In this document: piece after piece, positions 48,400 through 57,243 of the stretch
Position numbering within the stretch: the first letter of the stretch is position 1
How the letters are laid out: every line of letters begins with the position of its first letter
Assembly: GCF_900156125.1 (NCBI RefSeq)
Contig: NZ_FTLX01000005.1
Coordinates: 1 to 64,000, forward strand
Source of the DNA: Domibacillus enclensis
GTDB taxonomy: Bacteria; Bacillota; Bacilli; Bacillales; Domibacillaceae
Direction of reading: 5' to 3'
DNA length: 64,000 nucleotides
Position numbers and translations under genes: made by a program
The notes under the pieces: model-generated
Database searches by the model: none
What the model was told of the DNA's origin: nothing
Seen by the model: the letters and a program-made list of their open reading frames with translations, nothing else

Positions 48400-48423
48400 T
48401 TTTGCGGTACAATTGCCAGGCTG

Positions 48424-48516
48424 CTACGGCGCAATAATTGAGAGTACGGCGCAATTCTGCCTTAATTGCACCGTAACTCCGGGAAATGCGCCGTAATCCT
48501 GGGAAATACGCCAAAC
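48424..48516. repeat. Phased inverted array B2 (TTACGGCGCAATT family), 5 units
   Basis: Units start at 48424, 48444, 48464, 48484 and 48504, exactly 20 bases apart: two forward (CTACGGCGCAATA, GTACGGCGCAATT) then three reverse (AATTGCACCGTAA, AAATGCGCCGTAA, AAATACGCCAAAC). A weaker forward unit TTGCGGTACAATT sits at 48402. Lies between convergent genes. Confidence 0.9.
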
Positions 48517-48528
48517 TCGGGCGCGCAG

Positions 48529-49371
48529 TCAGCTGAGCTTGTAATAATCCTTTACGAGCTGAATAAACTCTTGAAGTCCAGGTTCTTCTGCCAGATTGGC
48601 AAGCATCCCGCGCAGAACAGCAGGGCGCGGGGCATCGCTGGCGAGCTCTAGCTTGATCACATCAAGAGAAACAGCTGTGTCATCTGACCAGTCTTCGGCC
48701 GCAAGATCAGAAAGCCAGCCGAGAATCATCTCACCATTCATTTTTTCTTTAAACAAGCCGTTCATTTTTTCTGCATCAATGACCGGCTGTTTGGCGCGCC
48801 GTTGGAATCCGGCGTCGAGGTCATCCGCACAATCGAGCATAAAGTGAGCAAACTGCCGGTAGTCCATATCAATCTGCTCGATCAGGGACAAATGCAGAAA
48901 GGATTGTTCAATGCCCTGCAAGGCGATGGCCATGTCCCAAAAGTACGGTTTAATCCGCTCGCCGTATATGGCATACAGACGATTGTGATAAATCCGATGC
49001 GTTTCGGTGCGCATTTTGAAAATAAATGCTTCAATCTCATCATTAAACGGGATCGCATTTTCGCGTGCCTGCATAATGATGAACTCTTTATGCTGATGGA
49101 TTTCTCGCATCTGGCATTCAACCTGCTTCAGGAATTTCTCGCGCGGCGGCAAGGATTCGCTGTCGATTGAATGGATCTTTTCGAAAAGCAATTCAAAGTA
49201 ATAATGCAGGATGGCGAGCAGAAGCGCTTCTTTTGATTTGAAGTGAAGGTAAAAAGCACCTTTTGACATGCTGCAGGCAGTGGCGATTTCTTGTATGGAT
49301 GTGGCGGCAAAGCCTTTTTGGGCAAATAATTTCATGGATGTTTCGATAATCAGCTTTTCTTTTTCATTCAT
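48529..49371 (-). CDS. TetR-family repressor of the RND exporter (YerO-like)
   Basis: 280 residues, longer than most TetR proteins. N-terminal HTH: IIETSMKLFAQKGFAATSIQEIATACSMSKGAFYLHFKSKEALLLAIL. The long helical C-terminal part binds the inducer. It is divergent from an SwrC-type RND gene, as yerO is from yerP/swrC in B. subtilis, and the gap holds three copies of a 14-bp palindrome, so repression of both genes is very likely. Confidence 0.88.
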   Translation of the reverse strand: MNEKEKLIIETSMKLFAQKGFAATSIQEIATACSMSKGAFYLHFKSKEALLLAILHYYFELLFEKIHSIDSESLPPREKFLKQVECQMREIHQHKEFIIMQARENAIPFNDEIEAFIFKMRTETHRIYHNRLYAIYGERIKPYFWDMAIALQGIEQSFLHLSLIEQIDMDYRQFAHFMLDCADDLDAGFQRRAKQPVIDAEKMNGLFKEKMNGEMILGWLSDLAAEDWSDDTAVSLDVIKLELASDAPRPAVLRGMLANLAEEPGLQEFIQLVKDYYKLS

Positions 49372-49396
49372 TGCCTGTCACCTCTTCTTTCTATTA

Positions 49397-49410
49397 TGAC
49401 CCACTGGTCA
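49397..49410. promoter_or_regulatory. TetR-type operator 1
   Basis: TGACCCACTGGTCA, 14-bp palindrome close to the TetR-gene start. Confidence 0.7.
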
Positions 49411-49432
49411 CAAAATTTAAACATTTATTTAT

Positions 49433-49462
49433 TTGACTGCTGACCGACCAGTCATATATATT
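49433..49462 (+). promoter_or_regulatory. RND promoter with TetR-type operator 2 in the spacer
   Basis: TTGACT (49433-49438) and TATATT (49457-49462), spacer 18. The palindrome TGACCGACCAGTCA (49441-49454) fills the spacer, so bound repressor would exclude RNA polymerase. Confidence 0.72.
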
Positions 49463-49473
49463 TAAGTTAAAAC

Positions 49474-49487
49474 TGACCAGTTGGTCA
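49474..49487. promoter_or_regulatory. TetR-type operator 3
   Basis: TGACCAGTTGGTCA, best palindrome of the three, 15 bases before the RND start codon. Confidence 0.72.
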
Positions 49488-49501
49488 AAAGGAGACTAGG
49501 A

Positions 49502-52500
49502 ATGAATGCGTTAATTAATTTCGTCTTAAGAAACAAATTTGCCGTCTGGCTGATGACGATCATCATTACAGCGGCGGGTCTGTATTCCGGGCTTTCCATG
49601 AAGCTGGAGACGATTCCAAATATTACGCCGCCGATTGTGACGGTAACAACTGTGTACCCGGGCGCGACACCGGAAGAAGTGGCGGACAGTGTATCAGAGC
49701 CCATTGAAAAGCAGCTTCAAAATCTGAATGGGGTAAAAGTGGTCAGCTCGACCTCTTTTCAAAATGCCTCATCCGTCCAGGTAGAGTACACATTCTCAAC
49801 GGATATGGAAAAAGCAGAGCAGGAAGCCCAGGAAGCACTTGCAGATGTTGGTTTTCCAGAGAATGTACAGGAGCCGGATGTATCCCGTCTGCAAATCAAC
49901 GCTTTTCCGGTGATGGCGCTCAGCTTGTCTGATGAAGAGCTGACGCTTGCGGAGCTTACAACGCTTGTGGAAGAAGAGATTTTGCCTGAAATAGAAGGGG
50001 TGGAGGGCGTTGCGTCTGTTCAAATCTCCGGACAGCAGGTGGAAGAAGCAACGGTCGTGTTTAATCAAGAAAAACTGGCACAGCTTCAATTAACAGAAGA
50101 AGCGGTGACGCAAATGATTCAAGCATCTGACATGACTGCACCGCTTGGATTGTTTACGTTCGGTGAGACGGAAAAGTCCGTGTTAATCGATGGAAACATC
50201 ACGACGCTTGACGATTTGAAAAACATGCAAATCGGTCCCGCGAAGCTGTCGGATTTGGCAACGATTGAATTAACAGGGAAAGCAGAATCCATTTCACGGA
50301 CGAACGGCCAGGAATCGATCGGCCTTCAAATTGTGAAAGCGGCAGATGCGAATACCGTTGATGTAGTAAACGCAGTAAAAGAAAAAGTGGATGAGTTTGA
50401 AGGAGATATGGACGGTCTGACGATCACCTCTACGTTTGACCAGGGCGGCCCGATTGAAGAATCGGTGAAAACGATGCTGAGCAAAGCGCTGTTTGGCGCC
50501 ATTTTTGCGGTCATTATCATCATGCTGTTTTTGCGCGATGTCCGTTCGACGGTCATTTCCGTTATTTCGATCCCATTATCGATTCTAATTGCACTTATTT
50601 TGCTGAAGCAGATGGATATTACATTGAACGTCATGACATTAGGTGCGATGACGGTGGCCATCGGACGGGTCATTGATGACTCCATTGTCGTCGTCGAAAA
50701 TATTTACCGCCGGCTGTCGCTCGAAAACGAAGTGCTGCGCGGCAAAGAATTGATTCGTGAGGCGACGAAAGAAATGTTCGTGCCAATTATGTCGTCAACG
50801 ATTGTGACAATCGCCGTGTTCCTTCCACTCGGGCTGGTTGAAGGAACGGTAGGGGAGCTGTTCCTGCCGTTTGCGCTCACCGTTGTGTTTGCGCTTCTTG
50901 CTTCATTAGTCGTGGCTGTTACGATTGTGCCGATGCTGGCACACACGATGTTTAAAAAAGGTGTTAAAGCGAAAACACATGAAGAAAAGCCAGGGAAATT
51001 AGCAGACGGGTATCGTTCAGTGCTGAACTGGACACTCAATCATAAAATCGTGACATTTGTCGTCGCAATCGCCATGCTTGTAGGCAGCTTTTTCCTCGTA
51101 CCGGCGATTGGCGTCAGCTTCCTGCCGGGTGAAGAAGAAAAAATGGTCATTGTGACGTATTCACCAGAGCCGGGCCAGACGCAGGAGGAAGTCGCGGATA
51201 TTGCGACGGAGGCCGAAAACTATTTCATGGATCTGGATGATGTCGACACCGTTCAGTATTCGGTCGGCAGTGAAAATCCGATGAGTCCGGGACAGACAAA
51301 CAGCGCTATGTTTTATGTAATGTACAATGAAGAAACCGAGAATTTTGAAGAGAAAAAAGAAGACGCACTTTTAGACCTGCAAGAATCTGTAACGAGCGGA
51401 GAATGGGCATCGCAGGACTTCTCGGCAAGTGCCGGCAGCAATAAAGTGGCCGTGAATATTTACGGAGAAACGGTGGAAGACATTGAACCGGTGGTCGCGG
51501 ACATCGAAGCGATGATGATAGACAGCGGGGATTTCAAAAAAGTCGAAACCGGTCTGGCTGATTCGTATGAAGAATATACGCTTGTTGCGGATCAGGAAAA
51601 ACTGGCAGCAGCAGGCTTAACGGCCGGACAAATAGCGATGGAGCTCAGTCCGGTTCGGGAACGGCCGGTACTGACGACGGTTGAAAAGGATGGGGCAGAC
51701 GTGAACGTATACGTCGATGTTCCAGTCCAGACGTACGAATCGATTGACGATGTCACCAGCCGAACGGTGGCCGGTATGACAGGGGAGCCGGTGGAAATCG
51801 GTGACGTCATGACCATCGAAGAAGGCGAAACATCTGATACGGTTTCACGCCGTGATGGCAAGGTGTTTGTCGATGTGAGCGGCGAGCTAGGCAGCGATGA
51901 TGTGTCGGCGGCATCTGCTGCACTTCAAACGGAGATTGATAAGCTCGACTTGCCGACTGGTGTGGACGTTGAGATGGGCGGCGTCACGCAGGACATTAAC
52001 GAATCCTTCACACAGCTTGGCCTGGCGATGCTGGCTGCCATTGCGATTGTGTATTTGGTGCTTGTCATTACATTTGGCGGCGGGCTTGCACCGCTTGCGA
52101 TTTTATTCTCCCTGCCATTTACGATTATCGGAGCACTTGTGGCACTGTTAATTGCAGGTGAAACAATCAGTATTTCCTCTATGATCGGTGCTCTCATGCT
52201 GATCGGGATCGTAGTGACCAATGCGATCGTCTTGATCGACCGTGTTATTCATAAAGAACGCGAAGGGCTCTCTACACGGGATGCCTTGCTTGAAGCAGGC
52301 TCGACGCGCTTGCGTCCGATCCTGATGACCGCTCTTGCGACAATCGGAGCCCTGTTCCCACTGGCACTTGGACTAGAGGGCGGCGGCTTGATTTCCAAAG
52401 GGCTTGGCGTGACGGTAATTGGCGGGTTGACGAGCTCTACCTTGCTGACGCTTGTCATTGTGCCGATTGTGTATGAAGTATTATCCAAATGGATGAAGAA

Positions 52501-52510
52501 AAAAGCATAA
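49502..52510 (+). CDS. RND-family efflux transporter, SwrC/YerP-like
   Basis: 1002 residues, normal RND length: 12 TM helices and two large external loops. FVLRNKFAVWLMTIIITAAG at the start, TPEEVADSVSEPIEKQLQNLNGV, the proton-relay aspartate pair in VAIGRVIDDSIVVVENIYRR, and the repeated second half with GIVVTNAIVLIDRV. In Gram-positives such proteins act without an outer-membrane partner and give resistance to surfactin-like lipopeptides and other amphiphiles. ATG 49502 follows AAAGGAG; a longer frame begins inside operator 3 and is rejected. Under the divergent TetR-family repressor. Confidence 0.92.
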   Translation: MNALINFVLRNKFAVWLMTIIITAAGLYSGLSMKLETIPNITPPIVTVTTVYPGATPEEVADSVSEPIEKQLQNLNGVKVVSSTSFQNASSVQVEYTFSTDMEKAEQEAQEALADVGFPENVQEPDVSRLQINAFPVMALSLSDEELTLAELTTLVEEEILPEIEGVEGVASVQISGQQVEEATVVFNQEKLAQLQLTEEAVTQMIQASDMTAPLGLFTFGETEKSVLIDGNITTLDDLKNMQIGPAKLSDLATIELTGKAESISRTNGQESIGLQIVKAADANTVDVVNAVKEKVDEFEGDMDGLTITSTFDQGGPIEESVKTMLSKALFGAIFAVIIIMLFLRDVRSTVISVISIPLSILIALILLKQMDITLNVMTLGAMTVAIGRVIDDSIVVVENIYRRLSLENEVLRGKELIREATKEMFVPIMSSTIVTIAVFLPLGLVEGTVGELFLPFALTVVFALLASLVVAVTIVPMLAHTMFKKGVKAKTHEEKPGKLADGYRSVLNWTLNHKIVTFVVAIAMLVGSFFLVPAIGVSFLPGEEEKMVIVTYSPEPGQTQEEVADIATEAENYFMDLDDVDTVQYSVGSENPMSPGQTNSAMFYVMYNEETENFEEKKEDALLDLQESVTSGEWASQDFSASAGSNKVAVNIYGETVEDIEPVVADIEAMMIDSGDFKKVETGLADSYEEYTLVADQEKLAAAGLTAGQIAMELSPVRERPVLTTVEKDGADVNVYVDVPVQTYESIDDVTSRTVAGMTGEPVEIGDVMTIEEGETSDTVSRRDGKVFVDVSGELGSDDVSAASAALQTEIDKLDLPTGVDVEMGGVTQDINESFTQLGLAMLAAIAIVYLVLVITFGGGLAPLAILFSLPFTIIGALVALLIAGETISISSMIGALMLIGIVVTNAIVLIDRVIHKEREGLSTRDALLEAGSTRLRPILMTALATIGALFPLALGLEGGGLISKGLGVTVIGGLTSSTLLTLVIVPIVYEVLSKWMKKKA

Positions 52511-52511
52511 C

Positions 52512-52547
52512 AAAAAGCAGCTTCCTTAACGGGGAGCTGCTTTTTTT
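52512..52547 (+). terminator. Intrinsic terminator of the RND gene
   Basis: Stem AAAAGCAGCTTCC / GGGGAGCTGCTTTT with seven T. Confidence 0.92.
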
Positions 52548-52573
52548 GGTATGCAACAGGTATGGCGTGCGCG

Positions 52574-52708
52574 TGATCGCCGGTATCTTCTATTTATCGC
52601 TGATATGAAAGGGTCTAACGCTGATATTATCAAAATATCAGCGTTATCATGATTTTATCGGCGATAGCTGGGTGGATATCGGCGGTATTTTCCTTTTATC
52701 AGCGGTCG
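52574..52708. repeat. Phased inverted array A4 (CTAACGCTGATAT family), 7 units
   Basis: Units start at 52574, 52594, 52615, 52635, 52655, 52676 and 52696: three forward (CTAACGCTGATAT at 52615) then four reverse (ATATCAGCGTTAT at 52635). It sits between the terminators of the convergent RND and csbD genes. Confidence 0.92.
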
Positions 52709-52719
52709 TTGACGGCATG

Positions 52720-52756
52720 AAAAAAGCCCCGCTCGCATTTTCGAGCGGGGCTTTTG
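52720..52756. terminator. Bidirectional terminator before csbD
   Basis: Perfect 14-bp stem AAAAGCCCCGCTCG / CGAGCGGGGCTTTT; works for the minus-strand csbD gene and as a backup for the plus strand. Confidence 0.93.
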
Positions 52757-52757
52757 C

Positions 52758-52940
52758 TTAATGGCGGTCTTTGGATTCGCCGATGCGATCCTGTACTTCG
52801 CCTTTTACTTTATCTTTTTTTCCGTCAGCCTGCATTCTTGTATTGTTCGTTGCGTTGCCAACTTGATCTTTCACTTCGCCTTTAGCTTTATTGACTGCGC
52901 CTTTAATTTTATCGCCTAATCCGTTGTTGTCATGTGCCAT
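52758..52940 (-). CDS. csbD: CsbD-family stress protein
   Basis: 60 residues, highly charged. GLGDKIKGAVNKAKGEVKD and GKKDKVKGEVQDRIGESKD are the two CsbD-type helical repeats. CsbD-like proteins are induced by the general stress factor sigma-B in Bacillus; function unknown. ATG 52940 follows AAGGAGATG; four extra codons upstream are not used. No clear sigma-B promoter was seen. Confidence 0.88.
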   Translation of the reverse strand: MAHDNNGLGDKIKGAVNKAKGEVKDQVGNATNNTRMQADGKKDKVKGEVQDRIGESKDRH

Positions 52941-52999
52941 GTGAAAAAACATCTCCTTTTTTTATCTGTGTGGTAGATGTTTACCCGGCACACACTAAC

Positions 53000-54178
53000 T
53001 TAAACAAGATCATCGTTTTCAATAACGGCATACTGGTCATCTGCTTTTTCTGAAAAGCGGTTATAACGGGCTTTAAAAAGACCGAACATGTACTGAACGA
53101 ATACTTTCAAAAGCGCGTACGTCGGCAGACCGATCAGCACGCCAACAACACCGTATAAATGAGCGGCAGTCAAGAGAACAAAAATAATCGTCACAGGGTG
53201 GATCTGCAAGGATTTCCCCATAATTTGCGGAGAAATAAATTTACCTTCAAGCAGCTGCACCACGGTCCAAACGAGCGCCAGCTTCACGACCATAAACGGT
53301 GAGGTGACAATGGCAATAATAATCGCCGGGGTAATGGCAATAACCGGACCCAAGTAAGGCACAACGCTAGTCACACTCGCGATTGCGGCCAGCAGGAGGG
53401 CGTAGTCAAGGCCGATGATTAAAAAGCCGATGTACATCATGATCCCGATGCAAAGACTGACGAGCATCTGCCCCTGAATATACGAGCGCAGCTGCTCGTC
53501 CATTTCGATCAGCATCGCACCTGTACGTCCACGCATTTTCGGCGGAAGCACGTGTAAAAAGCCGCTGTACAACTTGTGGCCGTCTTTTAACAAATAAAAC
53601 AAGATAAAGGGAACGGTCACGAGCGAAACAATAAAATTCGTGAGCGTGGCGATGACACCGGTCACACTGTCCAGCGTCTGGCCGGCAACATCAGAAAAGT
53701 TCTGAGTAATCGAACCGAGAAACTGTTCTGCATTCGTTTGCATATTTTTAGAGATTTCCATGTATTGCGCTTCAAAAGGAGACCGGCGCGCCCACATATC
53801 AATATCCATGCCAAGCTGGCGGGCATATCCCGGAAACGAGGCAATCAAAGCTTCCGTCTGATCCCGTAAAAACGGAAGAATCGTCAGCACGAGAATCGTA
53901 ATGAGACCCGATAAGGCGACGAAAACAATTAAAATACCCCAGCCGCGTTTGATTTTATACCGCTGAAGCGTATTCACGAGCGGACTTAGTAAATAATAGC
54001 CGACAATGGATAAAATAACGGGCAGAGCAACGGTGCCGATAAATCCGAGAATCGGATCAAAAATAAAAGAAACACGGGAATACACCATAATAATGAGCCC
54101 GATCAATAGCACAATGCCTAAAACAAACAGGGCGGTTCGTCCACCCAAAAAGCGAACAAGCGGGGTTTGCTCATTCAT
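53000..54178 (-). CDS. AI-2E (YueF/PerM-type) family membrane transporter
   Basis: 392 residues, about eight TM helices. Typical segments: ALPVILSIVGYYLLSPLVNTLQRYKIKRGWGILIVF, a long helical middle region, VPFILFYLLKDGHKL, SYIQGQMLVSLCIGIMMYIG, SVVPYLGPVIAITPAIIIAI and VVQLLEGKFISPQIMGKSLQIHPVTIIFVLL. The family includes the autoinducer-2 exporter TqsA and cation antiporters, so substrate is open. ATG 54178 follows GAGGAG; the GTG at 54187 overlaps that site. Confidence 0.87.
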   Translation of the reverse strand: MNEQTPLVRFLGGRTALFVLGIVLLIGLIIMVYSRVSFIFDPILGFIGTVALPVILSIVGYYLLSPLVNTLQRYKIKRGWGILIVFVALSGLITILVLTILPFLRDQTEALIASFPGYARQLGMDIDMWARRSPFEAQYMEISKNMQTNAEQFLGSITQNFSDVAGQTLDSVTGVIATLTNFIVSLVTVPFILFYLLKDGHKLYSGFLHVLPPKMRGRTGAMLIEMDEQLRSYIQGQMLVSLCIGIMMYIGFLIIGLDYALLLAAIASVTSVVPYLGPVIAITPAIIIAIVTSPFMVVKLALVWTVVQLLEGKFISPQIMGKSLQIHPVTIIFVLLTAAHLYGVVGVLIGLPTYALLKVFVQYMFGLFKARYNRFSEKADDQYAVIENDDLV

Positions 54179-54326
54179 GCACAACACTCCTCTGACAAAT
54201 GCCTTTCGTTCTTTTCATTATACAATAAGAAGAAAGAAAACACGCATTTTCCGCTTTTCTGAAAACACTATTTTTAAGGAGTTGCCAGTTTTTCTCTTAT
54301 AATGAAGAAAAAAAGGAGGCCGTCTG

Positions 54327-55133
54327 ATGCACATTTTGCTTATTTTAGCAGGCGCCATGCTCGTGGCTGTAGCGTACAATTTCTTTTTAATTCCACATGA
54401 AATTTTGAGCAGCGGCCTGAGCGGGATCGCGATTATGCTTGGCATTGTTACACCGCTGAATACGGGTGTCCTCAATCTATTGTTAAACCTGCCGCTTCTC
54501 GTGCTTGGTGTGATGAAGCTTGGCAAAAGATTTATTGCCTACACCATTTTATCTGTCCTTTCGTTATCCCTGTTTTTATACATTATTCCCATCACACAGC
54601 TGTCCACCGAGCCGATTTTGTCTTCGCTGTTTGGCGGCGTTTTGACAGGAGCAGGCGTTGGCATCACATTCCGCGCGTCGGCGTCCTCCGGCGGCTTTGA
54701 TATTATCGCGATGCTTCTGGCCCGCAAGCGGGATTTCCCACTTGGCACGCTCCTGTCGATCATGAACGCAGTCGTCATCGTCGCAGCAGGCTTTCTGTTC
54801 AGCTGGGATGCTGCGCTCAGCACACTTATTACGATCTACGCTACCGGCAAAGTAGTCGATACCATTCACACAAAACACATTAAGCTCACCTTGCACATCG
54901 TCACTTCAAAAGGCGATGCGCTCTGCGAGAAAATGCTCAAAAACCTGTACCGCGGCATTACTGTCACAGAAGGAAAAGGCGCTTATTCCGGAGAAAGCCG
55001 GTCCGTGCTTATGACGGTCATTACCCGGTATCAGTTAAACGAAGTCAAGCAAATGATTCAAGAAGTAGATCCGCACGCGTTTGTGAATATTACGCAGACG
55101 GTAGAAGTCGTGGGGTTGTTTCACCGGGAATAA
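54327..55133 (+). CDS. YitT-family membrane protein (DUF161/DUF2179)
   Basis: 268 residues. Five to six TM helices in 1-170 (VAVAYNFFLIPHEILSSGLSGIAIML, GAGVGITFRASASSGGFDIIAMLL) followed by the cytoplasmic DUF2179 domain (KLTLHIVTSKGDALCEKML, RGITVTEGKGAYSGE, VDPHAFVNITQTVEVVG). This is the YitT layout, though somewhat shorter at the N-terminus than many members (about 280-290). Function unknown. AGGAGG precedes the ATG. Confidence 0.87.
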   Translation: MHILLILAGAMLVAVAYNFFLIPHEILSSGLSGIAIMLGIVTPLNTGVLNLLLNLPLLVLGVMKLGKRFIAYTILSVLSLSLFLYIIPITQLSTEPILSSLFGGVLTGAGVGITFRASASSGGFDIIAMLLARKRDFPLGTLLSIMNAVVIVAAGFLFSWDAALSTLITIYATGKVVDTIHTKHIKLTLHIVTSKGDALCEKMLKNLYRGITVTEGKGAYSGESRSVLMTVITRYQLNEVKQMIQEVDPHAFVNITQTVEVVGLFHRE

Positions 55134-55141
55134 GCAGTGTG

Positions 55142-55170
55142 AGGACCGCTTTTTTGAGTGGTCCTTTATT
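55142..55170 (+). terminator. Intrinsic terminator of the yitT-like gene
   Basis: Stem AGGACC / GGTCCT with a 12-base loop and TTTATTT tail; weak but well placed. Array C1 starts at once behind it. Confidence 0.6.
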
Positions 55171-55321
55171 TATGACCGGAGCAGGCAGGGATGGACCGGA
55201 ATCGCTGCTTCGATGGTCGGAAAAACGGCGGGATGACCGGAATCGCTGCGTCATTGACCGGATTCCTCGTTTTCCAGTCATCCGATACTGGATTTCGGTC
55301 CATTCAGCAGAAAATCCGGTC
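55171..55321. repeat. Phased inverted array C1 (GACCGGAATC family), 8 units
   Basis: Ten-base cores start at 55174, 55194, 55215, 55235, 55256 (forward, GACCGGAATC or variants) and 55270, 55291, 55312 (reverse, GATTTCGGTC or variants). Pitch is 20-21 within each orientation. Forward-then-reverse order as in families A and B, though the core sequence is unrelated. The third forward and first reverse units are degenerate. Confidence 0.82.
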
Positions 55322-55330
55322 CACCACAAC

Positions 55331-55367
55331 AAAGCCCATCCAGCGAGAAGCGGATGGGCTTTACTAT
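55331..55367. terminator. Terminator before the convergent dioxygenase gene
   Basis: Perfect 11-bp stem AAAGCCCATCC / GGATGGGCTTT around AGCGAGAAGC; serves the minus-strand gene that ends at 55384. Confidence 0.85.
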
Positions 55368-55383
55368 TACAATTTATAAGAAA

Positions 55384-56190
55384 TTAATGGGGGTAAATGG
55401 CGTCAAACTCCGTACCGCATGGCCCAGAATCATGATTGGTCTCTGTCTCAACCTTGCTCCCATCTTCTCTGTACATCGGACTGTAGAAGTGGCCGATCTT
55501 CGTAGTGGATTCGCTTGCATAATGACAGATAAACGCTTTGCGAAAGCGGTCCTTAGTGCGATTGCGGTAGGAGCCGTGAATCAAGCTGCCATTAAAAAAC
55601 AGCACATCCCCTTTATTCATTTCAACGGGTACCGCCTTCATTCCTTTGGGCACTTTGACAAAATGCTTTGTAAACGATTCTGTTTCATCCGCAAGCTCCG
55701 GACAGTAAATGACACCCTCGTTTGTTTTCGGCACGACTAGCAGGCAGCCGTTTTCCTGATCCGCCCGGTCAACTGCGGTCCAGGCCGCAATACATGTGCC
55801 CGGCTCCACTTTTAAATAAAAGTTATCCTGATGCAAAGCCTGTCCACGGGCAAGCGGGGGCTTGAAGTAAAACATGCTCTGAGCGGCGAGTGCTTTTTCG
55901 CCGTATAGATCAGCCAATATATTCATGATGCCCGGATGCAGCATGTACTTCATCGCCACTTCACTGCGGCGGTGTGGCTGCATCATTCTCGGATACCGTT
56001 TCAATGGATCGGCTGTTTCTTTCATTTCGGGCTCAAAGCAGCCAGGGATCGGCGACTTGCTCATTTCCATAAAGGTGTGGTCGATTTCTGCTATTTCTCC
56101 TTCAGCAAAAACGTTTTTCATGACTAAATAGCCTTCTCTGTTAAACTGCTGCTTCTGTTCTTCCGTTAAGATGGTCAAGTCAATATTCAC
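55384..56190 (-). CDS. Phytanoyl-CoA dioxygenase (PhyH)-family Fe(II)/2-oxoglutarate oxygenase
   Basis: 268 residues, double-stranded beta-helix oxygenase. Iron facial triad His120-x-Asp122 (ALHQDNFYLKVEPG) and His205 (NGSLIHGSYRN), with the 2-oxoglutarate-binding arginine expected a few residues later (RFRKAFICHY). NREGYLVMKNVF is the typical start. Substrate unknown; relatives include ectoine hydroxylase and enzymes acting on small amino or fatty acids. Divergent from a cupin AraC regulator that probably controls it. AAGGAGCG precedes the ATG. Confidence 0.87.
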   Translation of the reverse strand: MNIDLTILTEEQKQQFNREGYLVMKNVFAEGEIAEIDHTFMEMSKSPIPGCFEPEMKETADPLKRYPRMMQPHRRSEVAMKYMLHPGIMNILADLYGEKALAAQSMFYFKPPLARGQALHQDNFYLKVEPGTCIAAWTAVDRADQENGCLLVVPKTNEGVIYCPELADETESFTKHFVKVPKGMKAVPVEMNKGDVLFFNGSLIHGSYRNRTKDRFRKAFICHYASESTTKIGHFYSPMYREDGSKVETETNHDSGPCGTEFDAIYPH

Positions 56191-56341
56191 TAGACAATCG
56201 CTCCTTTTTTAAATTAGGATTGCTTATGAATAAGTATATGCAGGTTGAGAAAAGGACGGAAGAAAGAAAACAGCTGAAAACAGCCGTGATTCTGCTAACT
56301 TTTTATATAATGAGGAATAAAGAGAAGGGAGTGAAGCTGTA

Positions 56342-57154
56342 GTGCCGATCGATTCTTTATCCAGCTTTCAAAAATATCCGGAGCCGGGCAGGTTAATCGC
56401 GGGTCATTTTTTAATGAACGATGCGTATCGCACATGGAGAAAAGAGGGAATTCAAGATTGGATCATCCTTTTTACGCTGACAGGGGAGGGGTATGCGTGT
56501 GCTGCGGGTGAGAAGGGTGTTTGCCGACCAGGTCACGTAACGCTTTTTAAGCCGCATGAGCCGCATGAATATGGGACTGTAAAGGGGAAAGAATGGGAGT
56601 TTATTTGGGCACACTTTGGACCGGATGTATTGGAAGCTCGTTATCTTCCCGACCTTCCGCTTCTGATCGCTTCATTTGAACAGGACCTGACCTATAAGCG
56701 GATCAAAACCTCTTTTGAGCGGCTCATTCAAGATTACCGTGAACAGAGTTTGTATGGGGAGGAGCTTTGTCAGAATGCGCTGCGAGAGATCCTGCTCTTA
56801 ATTGCACAAAAGCAGCACTATTTGCTTGATCCGAGAATTGAAGAAACCCTTCATTTATTGGCAAAGCGAATGAAAGAGCCGGTTAAAATCGAAGAACTGG
56901 CAAGCAAAGTGGGGCTTTCGAGTTCAAGGCTTTCTCATTTATTTAAAGAGCAGACAGGAAGCAGCATCATTGAGATGCTCAATAAAATGAGGCTGGATCA
57001 GGCAGCTCTCCTGCTCGAACACACAGACCAGCGGGCATCAGAGGTGTCACGGGAAGTCGGCTTTCAGCATTATCACTATTTTGCTGAACAGTTTCGAAAG
57101 CAGTTTGGACAGTCACCACGCACGTTCAAAAGAGCTAAACGGGATGTCCAATAA
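56342..57154 (+). CDS. AraC-family regulator with cupin sensor
   Basis: 270 residues. N-terminal cupin (about 10-110: GRLIAGHF, DWIILFTLTGEGYA, CRPGHVTLFKPHEPHEYG, WEFIWAHFGP) and C-terminal double HTH (about 170-265: VKIEELASKVGLSSSRLSHLFKEQTG, ASEVSREVGFQHYHYFAEQFRKQFGQSPRTFK). RhaS/XylS-like sugar or metabolite sensor. GTG start with AAGGGAGTG. Divergent from the PhyH oxygenase gene, its likely target. Confidence 0.87.
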   Translation: MPIDSLSSFQKYPEPGRLIAGHFLMNDAYRTWRKEGIQDWIILFTLTGEGYACAAGEKGVCRPGHVTLFKPHEPHEYGTVKGKEWEFIWAHFGPDVLEARYLPDLPLLIASFEQDLTYKRIKTSFERLIQDYREQSLYGEELCQNALREILLLIAQKQHYLLDPRIEETLHLLAKRMKEPVKIEELASKVGLSSSRLSHLFKEQTGSSIIEMLNKMRLDQAALLLEHTDQRASEVSREVGFQHYHYFAEQFRKQFGQSPRTFKRAKRDVQ

Positions 57155-57243
57155 TATGAATTGAAAACGTGCACAAAAAGGAAGCGATTTCTTTATGCAA
57201 GTTGTCCATTACAAAAGAGAATAAAGATAAGCTAAAATGGGCA

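Noticed and set aside
54203-54217. Sixth response-regulator box (TTTCGT...TTTCAT)
   Set aside because: The repeats are nine, not eleven, bases apart and the downstream -10 does not sit at ten bases.
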